NCBI RefSeq assembly: GCF_036017035.1
Contig: NZ_JAYXHS010000001.1
Span: 1,922,001 to 1,986,000 of the forward strand
DNA: 64,000 nucleotides
Direction: 5' to 3'
From: Viridibacterium silvisoli
GTDB taxonomy: Bacteria; Pseudomonadota; Gammaproteobacteria; Burkholderiales; Rhodocyclaceae
Positions 40,594 through 49,930 of the stretch are shown here, one piece after another; position 1 is the stretch's first letter; every line of letters starts with the position of its first letter. The position numbers and the translations under genes were made by a program. The notes below the pieces were generated by a model. The model made no database searches. It was not told the origin of the DNA and worked only from the letters and a program-made list of their open reading frames with translations.

Positions 40594-41681
40594 GTCTCAA
40601 ATGCGGCATCGTTGGTCTGCCCAACGTCGGAAAGTCGACCCTCTTCAATGCGCTGACCAAGGCGGGTATCGCTGCGGAAAACTATCCCTTCTGCACGATC
40701 GAGCCGAATGTCGGCATCGTCGAAGTGCCGGACCCCCGTCTCGCCGAGCTGGCCAAGATCGTCAAGCCGCAAAAGATCCAGCCGGCTATCGTCGAGTTTG
40801 TTGACATCGCGGGCTTGGTCGCCGGCGCCTCGAAGGGTGAAGGCCTTGGCAACCAGTTCCTGGCCAATATCCGCGAGACGGACGCCATCCTGAACGTCGT
40901 GCGCTGCTTCGATGACGAGAATGTGGTGCACGTCTCTGGTCGTGTCGATCCGATCGCTGATATCGAAACGATCGTGACCGAGCTGGCGCTGGCTGACATG
41001 ACTGCGGTGGAGAAGGGCATCCAGCGCGAGAACAAGAAAGCCAAGTCTGGCGACAAGGACGCACAGAAGCTCGTGGCCTTGCTGGAGAAGCTGTTGCCGC
41101 ATCTCAACGAGGGCAAGCCGGCGCGCACCATGACCTTGTCGGACGACGAGAAGCTGTTGCTCAAGCCGCTGTGCCTGATGACGCTGAAGCCGGCGATGTA
41201 TGCGGGCAACGTGCTGGAAGATGGTTTCGAGAACAATCCGTATCTGGATCGCTTGCGCGAGCACGCTGCGAAGGAAGGCGCGCCCGTGGTGGCTGTCTGC
41301 GCCAAGATCGAACAGGAGTTGGCGGATCTTGATGATGAAGACAAGAAAGCTTTCCTTGCCGATCTCGGTCTTGAAGAGCCGGGCCTCAATCGCCTGATCC
41401 GTGCCGGTTACGATCTGCTCGGTTTGCAGACCTACTTCACGGCAGGCGTGAAGGAAGTGCGCGCCTGGACGATCCACAAGGGCGACACCGGCCCACAAGC
41501 GGCAGGTGTGATCCACACCGATTTCGAGCGTGGCTACATCCGCGCACAGACGATCGCTTACGACGACTTCATTCAGTACGGCGGCGAGCAGGGTGCCAAG
41601 GAGGCGGGCAAGGTGCGCGCCGAAGGCAAGGAGTACGTTGTCAAGGATGGCGATGTCATGAATTTCCTGTTCAACGTCTGA
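40590..41681 (+). CDS. ychF: Redox-regulated ATPase YchF (OLA1 family)
   Basis: A 363-residue Obg-like P-loop protein: [23 protein letters not shown] (G1), [22 protein letters not shown] (G3) near residue 68, and the altered G4 in this ATPase subfamily (CAKIEQEL), with a TGS-like C-terminal domain. YchF binds ribosomes and is linked to oxidative stress response. The ATGA overlap with pth indicates coupling. Confidence 0.95.
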   Translation: [363 protein letters not shown]

Positions 41682-41704
41682 TATCGCGCACTTGCTTGAA
41701 GATA

Positions 41705-41736
41705 AAAAACGCCTCGCAAATCAGCGGGGCGTTTTT
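41705..41736. terminator. Bidirectional terminator between ychF and GGDEF gene
   Basis: AAAAACGCCTCG (41705-41716) pairs with CGGGGCGTTTTT (41725-41736), one mismatch, loop of eight bases, with T- and A-runs on the outer sides. Confidence 0.88.
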
Positions 41737-41764
41737 CATTGCGACGCCGGTGTGCTTGTCTCCG

Positions 41765-43639
41765 TCAGAGCGGCAACTGTCCCTGATCGTTGAGTTGGGC
41801 CAGTCGGTACTGGTTGCCGCCGCCTTGTTTGGCTTGATACATCGCAGCGTCGGCCAGCGAAAGCAGTTTGTCGGGCATGGCTGTGTGGTCAGGGTAGATG
41901 GCGATGCCGACACTGACGCCAAGCACGTACGTACTGCCGCCGATGTCGAGGCTTTGCGTGAGCGTGGCGGTGATCTTGCTCGCGACCTGTTCGGCGTCTG
42001 CAATGCTCTCGATGGCGGGCAGCAGCACGACGAATTCGTCGCCGCCCAGGCGTGACAGCGTATCGGCTTCACGGATTGCGCCACGGAGGCGTTCCGCTAC
42101 GGCGACGAGGACGCGATCACCGGTGGAGTGGCCGTCGGTGTCGTTGATGACCTTGAAGTTGTCGAGGTCGAGCAGCATCACCGCGACGCGGCGCAGATTG
42201 CGTTTGGCGAGGGCGGTGGATTGATCGAGCCGATCCATCAGCAGGCGGCGGTTGGGCAGACCGGTCAGCGTGTCGTGATGAGCGAGGTGGTGATAACGCT
42301 CCTGCTGCCTGATGTTCTCGGTGATATCCGTGCCGATGCCGTGGTAGCCGCAGAAGTGTCCGGCCTCGTCGTGCACCGGATGGCCCGTGACGGACAGCCA
42401 GCGCAGTTCGCCTTTGCGTGTGCGTAACTGGTAGGTGAAGTCATTGAAGGGCAAGTGGGCTTCGAGCGTGGCGCGGTGAGTGGCCCAGCGTTGCTCGTCG
42501 ACGCCGACGATATCGAGTTCCCAGCGCAGCTTGCCGACGGTATGAGCAAAAGTGTTGAACGGGTCATCCATGCGCGCACCGCGCAACTGCGTGAAGCGGA
42601 ATTCGGCATCCTGCTCCCAGTACCAGTCCGATGATAGCGACAGCAGGCGGCGGAAGCGTTGCTCGCTGCTGCGCAGGGCTGCCTCGTTGGCGAGGCGCAC
42701 CGAGATGTCGGTAGTCACGAGTACGACGCCCGCGGCAAGGTCGTCCGCGTCGAGAGGATTGGCTGACAGTTCGGCGAAGAAGCATTCGCCATCGCGCTTG
42801 CGCAGACGTGCGATGCAGCCGAAGCGCTCATTGAGCGAGAATGACGCACGCATGTCTTCGAGGTAGTGCGGCCAGCTCGTCGATTCGTGCAGCCATTCGC
42901 CGATGGTGGTGCCAATGATCTGTTCTGGGCTGCTGCCCAGCATGGCGGCGCCCTGCCAGTTGCATTTCACGATGCAGGCTTCGCGCACCAGTAGGATCCC
43001 TTCGGATGCGGCGTGGAACAGGGCTTCTTGTTCGCGCGCGAGGGAGTCGCGCTGCTGGCGCCGCAGGACGACCCGACGCACCGTGCGGTAAAGCATGAAG
43101 TGGCCGACCGCGAGGACCAGTGCCGCGATGACGAGGCCCGCCGAGATCAGCGGCAGGGCAGCGGGCGGCGAAATGAGGAGGCGTAGCGTGAGGGGCAGGA
43201 CAATGGATGTCAGCAGCAGGGGGAAGGCATGGCGCGAAGCGGCCAGCGAGACGCAGCTGACGATGAGGATGAGGAACTGCAGGATGCCGAGCGCGAGCAG
43301 ATCCAGTTCGCTGGCGCCCGGCCACAGCGCCAGCCCGCCCCACAGGCCGCCGGATAGCAGCATCTTGAAGGCGTAGATGCGTTCCGCCGTGAGCGCTTCC
43401 TGAGCACTGCGCGCACGCAGGACGCGTATTGCCAGTGGTTTGCTCAGAAGGGCCGAGGTGCAGGTGGCTGCCGCCCACAGACAGGCCCACCACGGCGAAC
43501 CGAGCTGAACCAGCCAGAAGGCGCCAAGTGGCGTAACGGCACACATGCCCATCATGCCGATACGCATGCTGGCCGCCAGCAGTCGCTGGCGCTCAAGCTC
43601 GTGGGGCAGACAGGATGTGGCAGCGCGCAGGGCGACCAT
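41765..43639 (-). CDS. Membrane PAS-PAS-GGDEF diguanylate cyclase
   Basis: A 624-residue protein. The first roughly 200 residues hold six or so hydrophobic helices, similar to a MASE-like sensor. Two PAS domains follow (about 210-330, LFHAASEGILLVREACIVKCN; about 340-460, RRLLSLSSDWYWEQDAEFRF), then the GGDEF domain, with NRRLLMDRLDQ and the active-site loop LGGDEFVVL. The substrate site looks intact, so it probably makes c-di-GMP in response to a membrane or ligand signal. No EAL domain is present. The signal and the target pathway are unknown. It is isolated from its neighbours. Confidence 0.9.
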   Translation of the reverse strand: MVALRAATSCLPHELERQRLLAASMRIGMMGMCAVTPLGAFWLVQLGSPWWACLWAAATCTSALLSKPLAIRVLRARSAQEALTAERIYAFKMLLSGGLWGGLALWPGASELDLLALGILQFLILIVSCVSLAASRHAFPLLLTSIVLPLTLRLLISPPAALPLISAGLVIAALVLAVGHFMLYRTVRRVVLRRQQRDSLAREQEALFHAASEGILLVREACIVKCNWQGAAMLGSSPEQIIGTTIGEWLHESTSWPHYLEDMRASFSLNERFGCIARLRKRDGECFFAELSANPLDADDLAAGVVLVTTDISVRLANEAALRSSEQRFRRLLSLSSDWYWEQDAEFRFTQLRGARMDDPFNTFAHTVGKLRWELDIVGVDEQRWATHRATLEAHLPFNDFTYQLRTRKGELRWLSVTGHPVHDEAGHFCGYHGIGTDITENIRQQERYHHLAHHDTLTGLPNRRLLMDRLDQSTALAKRNLRRVAVMLLDLDNFKVINDTDGHSTGDRVLVAVAERLRGAIREADTLSRLGGDEFVVLLPAIESIADAEQVASKITATLTQSLDIGGSTYVLGVSVGIAIYPDHTAMPDKLLSLADAAMYQAKQGGGNQYRLAQLNDQGQLPL

Positions 43640-43818
43640 GCGGTAGATCCAGAGAAGAGTGCTTGTTCCGTGCTGCCTGTTATCAAGCCGTGCTAGCGTG
43701 GGTCACCAACGTCAGCACTTATGCCGATTTATTCTATCTTTGTCTGCCTGCAGCATGAGTGGGCGCCCACCCGAGCGTCTGTGGCAATGTTGTGCATTTT
43801 TGCAAGATCCTCTCGTAA

Positions 43819-44736
43819 ATGACTTCCGATCAGATTCCTTACATCGGGCGCTTTGCGCCATCGCCGAGTGGCGCGCTGCATTTCGGTTCACTGGTGGCCG
43901 CGTTGGGGTCGTTCCTCGAAGCACGCACACGGGCAGGCCGTTGGTTGCTACGCATGGAGGACATTGACGCACCCCGCACCGTGCCGGGGGCAGCAGAGAA
44001 GATTCTCGCCCAGCTGGAGGCTTTCGGTTTCGCTTGGGACGGGCCGGTGGTCGTGCAGAGTCAGCGCCTCGAGCGCTATCGCGAAGTGCTGGATTACTTG
44101 GTTGCGCGCGGCCAGGTGTTCCCGTGCAGTTGCTCGCGCAAGGAAATGGCAGATTCCGATCTGGCACGAGATGGTTCGCGGCGTTATCCCGGTACTTGTC
44201 GTCACGGCCTGCTGCCGGGACGTGCGCCTCGCGCCTGGCGTTTCCTCACGTCGATTGGCGAGCTAGGTTGGCTGGATGCCGTGCAAGGCGCGCAGTCTGA
44301 AGATGTGGCGCGCGATGTGGGGGATTTCGTGCTGTTGCGTGCGGATGGGCAGTTTGCCTACCAACTTGCCGTGGTGGTGGATGATGCTGAGCAGGGCGTG
44401 ACCCACATCGTGCGTGGCGCCGATCTGCTCGACTCGACAGGCAGGCAGATCGCCTTGCAGCGAGCACTTGGCTACGCAACGCCGCAGTATGCGCACCTGC
44501 CGGTCGCGACCAATGCACAAGGCGAGAAGCTGTCCAAGCAGACGCTCGCGCAAGCGCTGGATGTCGCGCAGCCCGTACTGCCCTTGTGGCAGGCCCTGGG
44601 CTTTCTCGGGCAGGCTCCGCCCGATGAGCTGAAGGGCGGGGCACTGAGCGATCTGTGGGCTTGGGCGCATGCCAATTGGTCTTTGGCGCGTGTGCCGCGC
44701 CAGCGTGCCGCGATCGCCAGCGGCGTCGAAGCCTGA
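43819..44736 (+). CDS. gluQ: Glutamyl-queuosine tRNA(Asp) synthetase
   Basis: A 305-residue paralogue of GltX lacking the anticodon-binding domain. It starts GRFAPSPSGALHFGSLVAALGS, has the zinc-binding CSCSRKEM stretch near residue 102 and a KMSKS-like KLSKQT near 235, and modifies queuosine in tRNA(Asp). The length is right for GluQRS. It converges with clsB, 15 bp apart. Confidence 0.94.
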   Translation: MTSDQIPYIGRFAPSPSGALHFGSLVAALGSFLEARTRAGRWLLRMEDIDAPRTVPGAAEKILAQLEAFGFAWDGPVVVQSQRLERYREVLDYLVARGQVFPCSCSRKEMADSDLARDGSRRYPGTCRHGLLPGRAPRAWRFLTSIGELGWLDAVQGAQSEDVARDVGDFVLLRADGQFAYQLAVVVDDAEQGVTHIVRGADLLDSTGRQIALQRALGYATPQYAHLPVATNAQGEKLSKQTLAQALDVAQPVLPLWQALGFLGQAPPDELKGGALSDLWAWAHANWSLARVPRQRAAIASGVEA

Positions 44737-44751
44737 GCCTTCTGGCCGGGG

Positions 44752-45915
44752 CTATTCCTCGTGGCGGACGAGCTTGCCGGTGAGCAACCTGACCAGCGCA
44801 AAAGCCAGCCAGCTCAACACTCGCAGTCGCCATGGCCGCTGGCGCCAATGATCGGCCGACAGGACAATGCCTCCGTCATTCGATTCGTCGAGCAGGCTAT
44901 TGCGCAGCGTGGTGGTGAAATCCCGATTGCGTACGATCACGTTTGCTTCGCGCGCGAGCATCAAGCTGAATGGATCTATATTGCTTGAGCCGACTGTTGC
45001 CCAATCGTCGTCGATGACTGCGACCTTGGCATGCAGGAAACTCTTGCGGTACTCGACAATGCGGATGCCCGCAGCCAGCAGCTGGGGATAGATTGCCACG
45101 CAAGCATGATGCAGCAGCCAGTACTCGATGCGGCCCTGCAGTAGCAGCGTCACGCCTACCCCGCGGCTGCGCGCGTCGAGCAGTGCGGTCCGGAACCTGC
45201 GTCCGGGCAGGAAGTAGGCGTTGGCGATCATGATTTCGTTGCGCGCCCGGGCGATGGCATTCAGGTAAGCATCTTCAATGTCCCTGCGGTGGCGGAAGTT
45301 GTCCCGCAGCACGAATGCTGCGCGGATGTTTCCCGCTGCAGGAATATTCGCTGTCGGTACGGCGGACGCCTTGGGTAGTCGTTGGCGCCGATGAAAACTG
45401 GCCCACGACAGGATGCGCCACATTTCTTCCTGTGCGGCCTGGATCGGGCCGACCAGGGGGCCTTCGACACGTACTGCGTAGTCGAAGCGTGGCGAGCTTT
45501 GCTCTGTGCTGTCAGCATCGTCGATGATGTTGATGCCGCCCACGAAGGCCGTGAGCTTGTCGACCACCGTGAGCTTGCGGTGCAGACGCCGCAGGCGGCG
45601 ACGTTGTAGCGCGAGCAAGCCCAGCTCCTTCCGGAATATCTGGACGTGGACGCCTGCCTGCTCCAGTTCGGCCTGAAGGCATGACATGAAGCTGCGCGAA
45701 CCGAAACCATCCACAACGACGCGCACGTTCACGCCGCGCAGGGCCGCCGCGCAGAGCGCCTTGCTGATGCGGCGGCCGGTCTGGTCCGGTTCGAAGATGT
45801 AGGTCTCGAGATGGACTGAGCTTTGCGCTGAATCGATGGCCGTTTGCAGCGCCGGAAAGAATTCCGTGCCATTGCGCAACAAGGTGATTGCGTTACCGGA
45901 GAGCAGACGGCTCAT
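44752..45915 (-). CDS. clsB: Cardiolipin synthase ClsB (PLD family)
   Basis: A 387-residue phospholipase-D-like enzyme with two HKD motifs: HRKLTVVDKLTAFVGGINI near residue 110 and HAKVAVIDDDWATVGSSNIDP near 300. It joins phosphatidylglycerol units into cardiolipin. There is one helix at the C-terminus and none at the start, which suits ClsB (YbhO) rather than ClsA. The YbhP-like gene sits just upstream on the same strand, matching the E. coli ybhP-clsB pair. Confidence 0.92.
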   Translation of the reverse strand: MSRLLSGNAITLLRNGTEFFPALQTAIDSAQSSVHLETYIFEPDQTGRRISKALCAAALRGVNVRVVVDGFGSRSFMSCLQAELEQAGVHVQIFRKELGLLALQRRRLRRLHRKLTVVDKLTAFVGGINIIDDADSTEQSSPRFDYAVRVEGPLVGPIQAAQEEMWRILSWASFHRRQRLPKASAVPTANIPAAGNIRAAFVLRDNFRHRRDIEDAYLNAIARARNEIMIANAYFLPGRRFRTALLDARSRGVGVTLLLQGRIEYWLLHHACVAIYPQLLAAGIRIVEYRKSFLHAKVAVIDDDWATVGSSNIDPFSLMLAREANVIVRNRDFTTTLRNSLLDESNDGGIVLSADHWRQRPWRLRVLSWLAFALVRLLTGKLVRHEE

Positions 45916-45927
45916 GCCTGCGTGCCC

Positions 45928-46680
45928 CTACGTCCGTTCAAGCGCGAGCTCGGCCGTCAGCGCCGCATGATCCGAGATGCGTGACCAGGGCGTTCCTGCG
46001 TGTACGGCCACATCGACGACGCGGAAGCCCCTGACGTAGATGCGATCGAGCCGCAGCACGGGCAGCTTGCTCGGAAAGCTGCGAGCAGGGCGGCCGGTGT
46101 GGTGCGTGAAGGCTTCGACCAGTCCGAGCTGTTCTCCAAGGCCCGTTTCAGCACGATTGCGCCAGTCGTTGAGGTCGCCGGCGATGATCAGACCGGCATC
46201 ACGTGGAATGTACTTCTCGACCAGCTTTACCAGGCTGGCGATCTGGCTCAGGCGCTGCCGCTCGGTGAGGGACAGGTGTATGCATATGGCGTGGATGGGC
46301 TGCGGAGCATCGGGCAGGAGCAATTCACAGTGCAGGAGACCACGGCATTCCAGACGGTGCAGCGTGACGTCGTGATTGGTTGCGTTCAGGATGGGCAGAC
46401 GCGACAGGATGGCATTGCCATGGTGACCGTGCTCGTAGGCGGCGTTGCCACCATAGGCGGCCGTCCAGCGGCTTTGCGCCAGGAACTCGTGCTGCGGTTC
46501 GCGAGGCCAGTCAGCCAGTCGACTGGCGTGTCCCATATGCAGCCCCTGCACTTCCTGCAGGAACGTGATGTCCGGATCGAGGTGCCGCAGGCGGTCGCGC
46601 AGCTCGTGGATCACCATGCGGCGATTGAACTGGGAGAAGCCCTTGTGGATGTTGTAGGTGCAGATACGCAAGGTTTGCAT
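45928..46680 (-). CDS. Endonuclease/exonuclease/phosphatase-family protein, YbhP-like
   Basis: A 250-residue EEP-fold phosphoesterase beginning RICTYNIHKGFS. Catalytic residues visible are Glu in FLQEVQG near residue 44, His/Asp motifs AICIHLSL and IIAGDLNDW near 165, LDRIYVRG near 215 and the SDHAALTAEL His near 235. It lies 12 bp upstream of clsB in the same operon, which points to a role in phospholipid metabolism; the substrate is not established. Confidence 0.88.
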   Translation of the reverse strand: MQTLRICTYNIHKGFSQFNRRMVIHELRDRLRHLDPDITFLQEVQGLHMGHASRLADWPREPQHEFLAQSRWTAAYGGNAAYEHGHHGNAILSRLPILNATNHDVTLHRLECRGLLHCELLLPDAPQPIHAICIHLSLTERQRLSQIASLVKLVEKYIPRDAGLIIAGDLNDWRNRAETGLGEQLGLVEAFTHHTGRPARSFPSKLPVLRLDRIYVRGFRVVDVAVHAGTPWSRISDHAALTAELALERT

Positions 46681-46781
46681 GAACGTGATTGTGCGACTCG
46701 ATCAAGCGGCATGGGACAGCCGACAGAATAGCCGGAAGTGGGCTGAGCAATGCATCTGCGCGAAGGGAATGCGTGCAAACA

Positions 46782-46816
46782 AAAAGCCCCCGGCTCTTGC
46801 GAGGGCGGGGGCTTTT
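46782..46816 (-). terminator. Intrinsic terminator after the TRAP operon
   Basis: AAAAGCCCCCG (46782-46792) pairs with CGGGGGCTTTT (46806-46816) over a 13-base loop, with a T-run at the exit on the minus strand. It separates dctM from the YbhP-like gene. Confidence 0.85.
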
Positions 46817-46836
46817 CTTGCGGATGGCTCGTCCGC

Positions 46837-48132
46837 TTACTTCAATCCATGCACCAGTTGTGGCAGCCACAGCGACAAGGCCGGAATGTAGGTGATGAAC
46901 AGCATCACGACGACCAGAGCGCCGTAGAACGGCAGAATGGTTTTCATGACTTGCCCCACCGAGATCTCGCCGATCGCGCAACCGACAAACTGCGTCGTGC
47001 CCACGGGCGGTGTGTTCAGACCGAGTGCGCAGTTGAGCATCATGACGATGGCAAACTGGATCGGATCCATGCCGTATTGGGCAGCAATCGGCATGAATAT
47101 CGGTGTGCACACCAGGATCGTCGGCGCCATGTCGAGGAAGGTTCCAAGCACGAACAAGGCGATATTGATCAGCAGGAAGATCACCCAGGGCGAGCTCGAG
47201 ACCTGGGACATCCACTCGCCAGCCAGCTCGGGCACCGAGTAGATTGCCATGAAGTAGCCGAACATTGCCGAGATGCCGATCAGGGTCAGCACCATGCCAG
47301 TGGTCTTCACGGCCTTGGCGCAGGCGGCGATGAACTGCCCCCAGCTCAGCGAGCGGTAAACGAATGCCGACAGGATCAGCGCCCAGAGCACGGCGATGGA
47401 GGCCGATTCGGTTGCGGTACATACCCCGCCGACGATCAGCGCCAGAATGATCACCACCACGAACAGGCCTGGCAGTGCACCACCAAAGGTGACGAGCACT
47501 TCCTTCCAGCCTTGCCATTCACCTTTCGGGTAGCCGCGCTTCACGGCTACCCAGTAGGCGGCCAGGAGGTTGGCTGCGGTCAGCAGGATCGCAGGGATGA
47601 TGCCAGCGAGGATCAGATCGAACACCGATACCTTGCCGCCCGAGGCGAGCGAGAAGATGATCATGTTCAGGCTGGTGGGCATCAGCACGCCAACCAGTGC
47701 CGCGTGCGTCGTGACGTTGACGGCGTAGTCGGCATCGTAGCCTTCGCGCTTCATCACGGGGATCAGCACGGCGCCCATGGCTGAGACGTCAGCCACGGCC
47801 GAACCGGAAATCCCGCCGAACAGGGTACAAGCCACCACATTGCTCATGCCCAGACCGCCACGCACGTGGCCGACGAGGGCCTTGGCGAATCTGACGATGC
47901 GATCGGCAATGCCGCTGTAGAGCATCAGCTCACCGGCAAAGATGAAGAACGGAATTGCGAGGAAGGACAGCACGTGCATGCCGCTGTCTCCCACCATCTT
48001 CTGGAACAGCGTGTCGATGGGCCAGCCTTCATACAACAGCGTGACGACAGACCCGAGGCCGATCGCGAATACGACCGGGACACCCAGGATCAGGAAGATG
48101 AAGAAAGAAATGCTGAGGATGGTCAGTGCCAT
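46837..48132 (-). CDS. dctM: TRAP transporter large permease DctM
   Basis: A 431-residue permease with about 12-13 helices, the ion-coupled translocator of a TRAP system. It starts with ISFFIFLILGVPVVFAIGLG and has the conserved FFIFAGELM, GGISGSAVADVSAMGAVLIP, and NTPPVGTTQFVGCAIG blocks. It overlaps dctQ by 10 bp. With the binding protein DctP it takes up a carboxylate, in this context most likely a uronate or sugar acid; this is inference from neighbours. Confidence 0.93.
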   Translation of the reverse strand: MALTILSISFFIFLILGVPVVFAIGLGSVVTLLYEGWPIDTLFQKMVGDSGMHVLSFLAIPFFIFAGELMLYSGIADRIVRFAKALVGHVRGGLGMSNVVACTLFGGISGSAVADVSAMGAVLIPVMKREGYDADYAVNVTTHAALVGVLMPTSLNMIIFSLASGGKVSVFDLILAGIIPAILLTAANLLAAYWVAVKRGYPKGEWQGWKEVLVTFGGALPGLFVVVIILALIVGGVCTATESASIAVLWALILSAFVYRSLSWGQFIAACAKAVKTTGMVLTLIGISAMFGYFMAIYSVPELAGEWMSQVSSSPWVIFLLINIALFVLGTFLDMAPTILVCTPIFMPIAAQYGMDPIQFAIVMMLNCALGLNTPPVGTTQFVGCAIGEISVGQVMKTILPFYGALVVVMLFITYIPALSLWLPQLVHGLK

Positions 48133-48611
48133 GCTGGTTCAACCTCCGTACCTTTGAGGGTGGCAATGATGTGTTCGATCGAGAAAAGCACCATCAATGC
48201 GCCACACAGTGCGAGCGGAACGTAGCGGGTGCCATCGGGCAAGCCCAGTGCTTCAATCGGGATATTCCACTGTGCGATGGCCAGCTTCGTACCGAAGTAA
48301 GCCATGATGCCGCCGAACGTGATCAGCAGCGCGTGAATGAGGAGTTCGATGCGTTCGCGGACCCTTGCCGGAAGGATGACCAGAAACGAATCCAGGCCAA
48401 TGTGGCCCGCATCGCGCACGCCCACTGCAGTACCGAGCAGGGCGACGTAGAGAATGACAAGCAGGGCGGTCTGTTCAGCCCAAGTCGGGGTGTTGTTCAA
48501 TACATAGCGGCCGAAAACCTGCGCCAGCACGCAATAGATGACCACGATCAATCCGGCCACTGCTATCTGCAGGCTGAGTTTCGACAGCATTGCGCAGAGG
48601 CGTGTGTACAT
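48123..48611 (-). CDS. dctQ: TRAP transporter small permease DctQ
   Basis: A 162-residue membrane protein with four helices, the small TRAP subunit. The WAEQTALLVILYVALLGTAVGVRDAGHIG stretch is typical of DctQ. It overlaps dctM by 10 bp and follows dctP at 81 bp, with a terminator-like hairpin between. Confidence 0.9.
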   Translation of the reverse strand: MYTRLCAMLSKLSLQIAVAGLIVVIYCVLAQVFGRYVLNNTPTWAEQTALLVILYVALLGTAVGVRDAGHIGLDSFLVILPARVRERIELLIHALLITFGGIMAYFGTKLAIAQWNIPIEALGLPDGTRYVPLALCGALMVLFSIEHIIATLKGTEVEPAWH

Positions 48612-48640
48612 CTGCGGACCCTCCTGTGAAGTGTTAAAAA

Positions 48641-48663
48641 CCGGCCGCCAGAACGGCGGCCGG
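48641..48663 (-). terminator. Attenuator between dctP and dctQ
   Basis: CCGGCCGCC (48641-48649) pairs perfectly with GGCGGCCGG (48655-48663), loop AGAAC, followed by TTTTT on the transcribed strand. It fits partial termination, making more binding protein than permease. Confidence 0.75.
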
Positions 48664-48692
48664 GTTGCTACGGTTGAAGCTTCAGTACGCGA

Positions 48693-49700
48693 TTACTTCT
48701 TGGCTGGCAGGGTGTCAGGTGTGTCCTGAATGGCCTTCACCAGCTTCTTCATGTTGTCGGTGCCAGCAAACTTCGCGTAAACCGGGCCCATCGCATCCTG
48801 GAAGGACTTCTTGTCGATGTCTTTCACGACGGTCACGCCACCTGCCAGCAGCTTCTGCATGGACTTGTTTTCACGTTCAGCCCAGGCGCGACGGTTCAGC
48901 GGGATCGAGTCGCGGAAAGCCTGCTTGATGATGGCTTGGTCGCCAGCGGAGATGGTGTCCCACTTCTTCTTCGAGAACATAATGACTTCTGGCGCCATCG
49001 AGTGTTCCGTCATCGAGTAGAACTTCACGGCTTCGAAGTGCTTGCCGTTCTCGTACGAAGGAATGTTGTTTTCGGCCGCATCGATCAGACCGGTCTTGAG
49101 TGCTGTGTACACTTCGCCCATAGGCATCGGTGTCGGGTTTGCGCCCATTGCCGAAGCAACGGCCAGCCACAGGTCGGATTGCTGAACGCGGATCTTGATG
49201 CCCTTGGCGTCGGCCAGGTTGCGCACAGGCTTCTTGGCGTAGATCGAACGTGCGCCGCTGTCGTAGTAACCCATACCGACATAGCCCATCGGTTCGCAGG
49301 TCTTCAGGATTTCTTCACCGATCTTGCTGTCGAGCACGGTGTGCAGATGGTCAACCGAGCGGAACAGGAAGGGCAGTGCAGGCACGGCCGTTTCAGGACA
49401 GATGTTGTTCATCGGCGAGATGTTCACGCGCACGACGTCGAGCGAACCGGTCTTCACTTGCTCCAGTGTTTCTTTCTCGGAACCAAGGGAGCCGTTGGAG
49501 AACACCTTCAGGGTGATACGGTTGTTGGTACGCTGAGCCAACAGTTCGCCTGCATTCTTGAGTGCGCGCACGGTCGGGTAGTCATCATCCCAGATGTCGG
49601 AGGCGCGAAGAGCGATCTTCGGCGCATCGGCCGCGTGAACCGCATTCAGGCAGCCAATGGCCAGCAGAGTCGCTACAGCCAGTTTTGAAGCACGCATCAT
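48693..49700 (-). CDS. dctP: TRAP transporter substrate-binding protein DctP
   Basis: A 335-residue periplasmic binding protein with a signal peptide ending at AVHA-ADAPK. The DctP family motifs are FSNGSLGSEKETLEQVKTGSLD, GIKIRVQQSDLWLAVASAMGANPTPMPMGEVYTALKTGLIDAAENN. The Arg in IKIRVQQ binds the ligand carboxylate. Substrate probably a uronate, as judged by the neighbouring lactonase, dehydratase and Udh genes. AGGAG precedes the ATG at 49700; an ATG one codon later is also possible. Confidence 0.93.
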   Translation of the reverse strand: MMRASKLAVATLLAIGCLNAVHAADAPKIALRASDIWDDDYPTVRALKNAGELLAQRTNNRITLKVFSNGSLGSEKETLEQVKTGSLDVVRVNISPMNNICPETAVPALPFLFRSVDHLHTVLDSKIGEEILKTCEPMGYVGMGYYDSGARSIYAKKPVRNLADAKGIKIRVQQSDLWLAVASAMGANPTPMPMGEVYTALKTGLIDAAENNIPSYENGKHFEAVKFYSMTEHSMAPEVIMFSKKKWDTISAGDQAIIKQAFRDSIPLNRRAWAERENKSMQKLLAGGVTVVKDIDKKSFQDAMGPVYAKFAGTDNMKKLVKAIQDTPDTLPAKK

Positions 49701-49718
49701 TTGTGTATCTCCTATCAC

Positions 49719-49930
49719 GTGACAGATTCAATCGATAAATCGATAACTCACTGGTTCCCGACGTGCCGGGAACCGCCTCTTGGTCCTGATCGAAGTTCAG
49801 GTTACTTGTTTCGCACGGCACCGGTCTGGCCGGCTATCGCCGTGCGAAGATACCATGCAATGCCGGTAATTATTTTGTGCTGCGGCTCTATATGTTTTGC
49901 TGCACTGCACATGATTTAAAAGTCGCAAAT
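49719..49930. promoter_or_regulatory. dctP leader region with two hairpins
   Basis: GGTTCCCG (49753-49760) pairs with CGGGAACC (49767-49774), and TTCGCACGGC (49810-49819) with GCCGTGCGAA (49839-49848). The tandem ATCGATAA near 49732-49747 is close to the dctP start. No T-run follows these stems, so they are more likely regulator or mRNA-structure elements than terminators. They may be part of the dctP promoter region. Confidence 0.45.
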
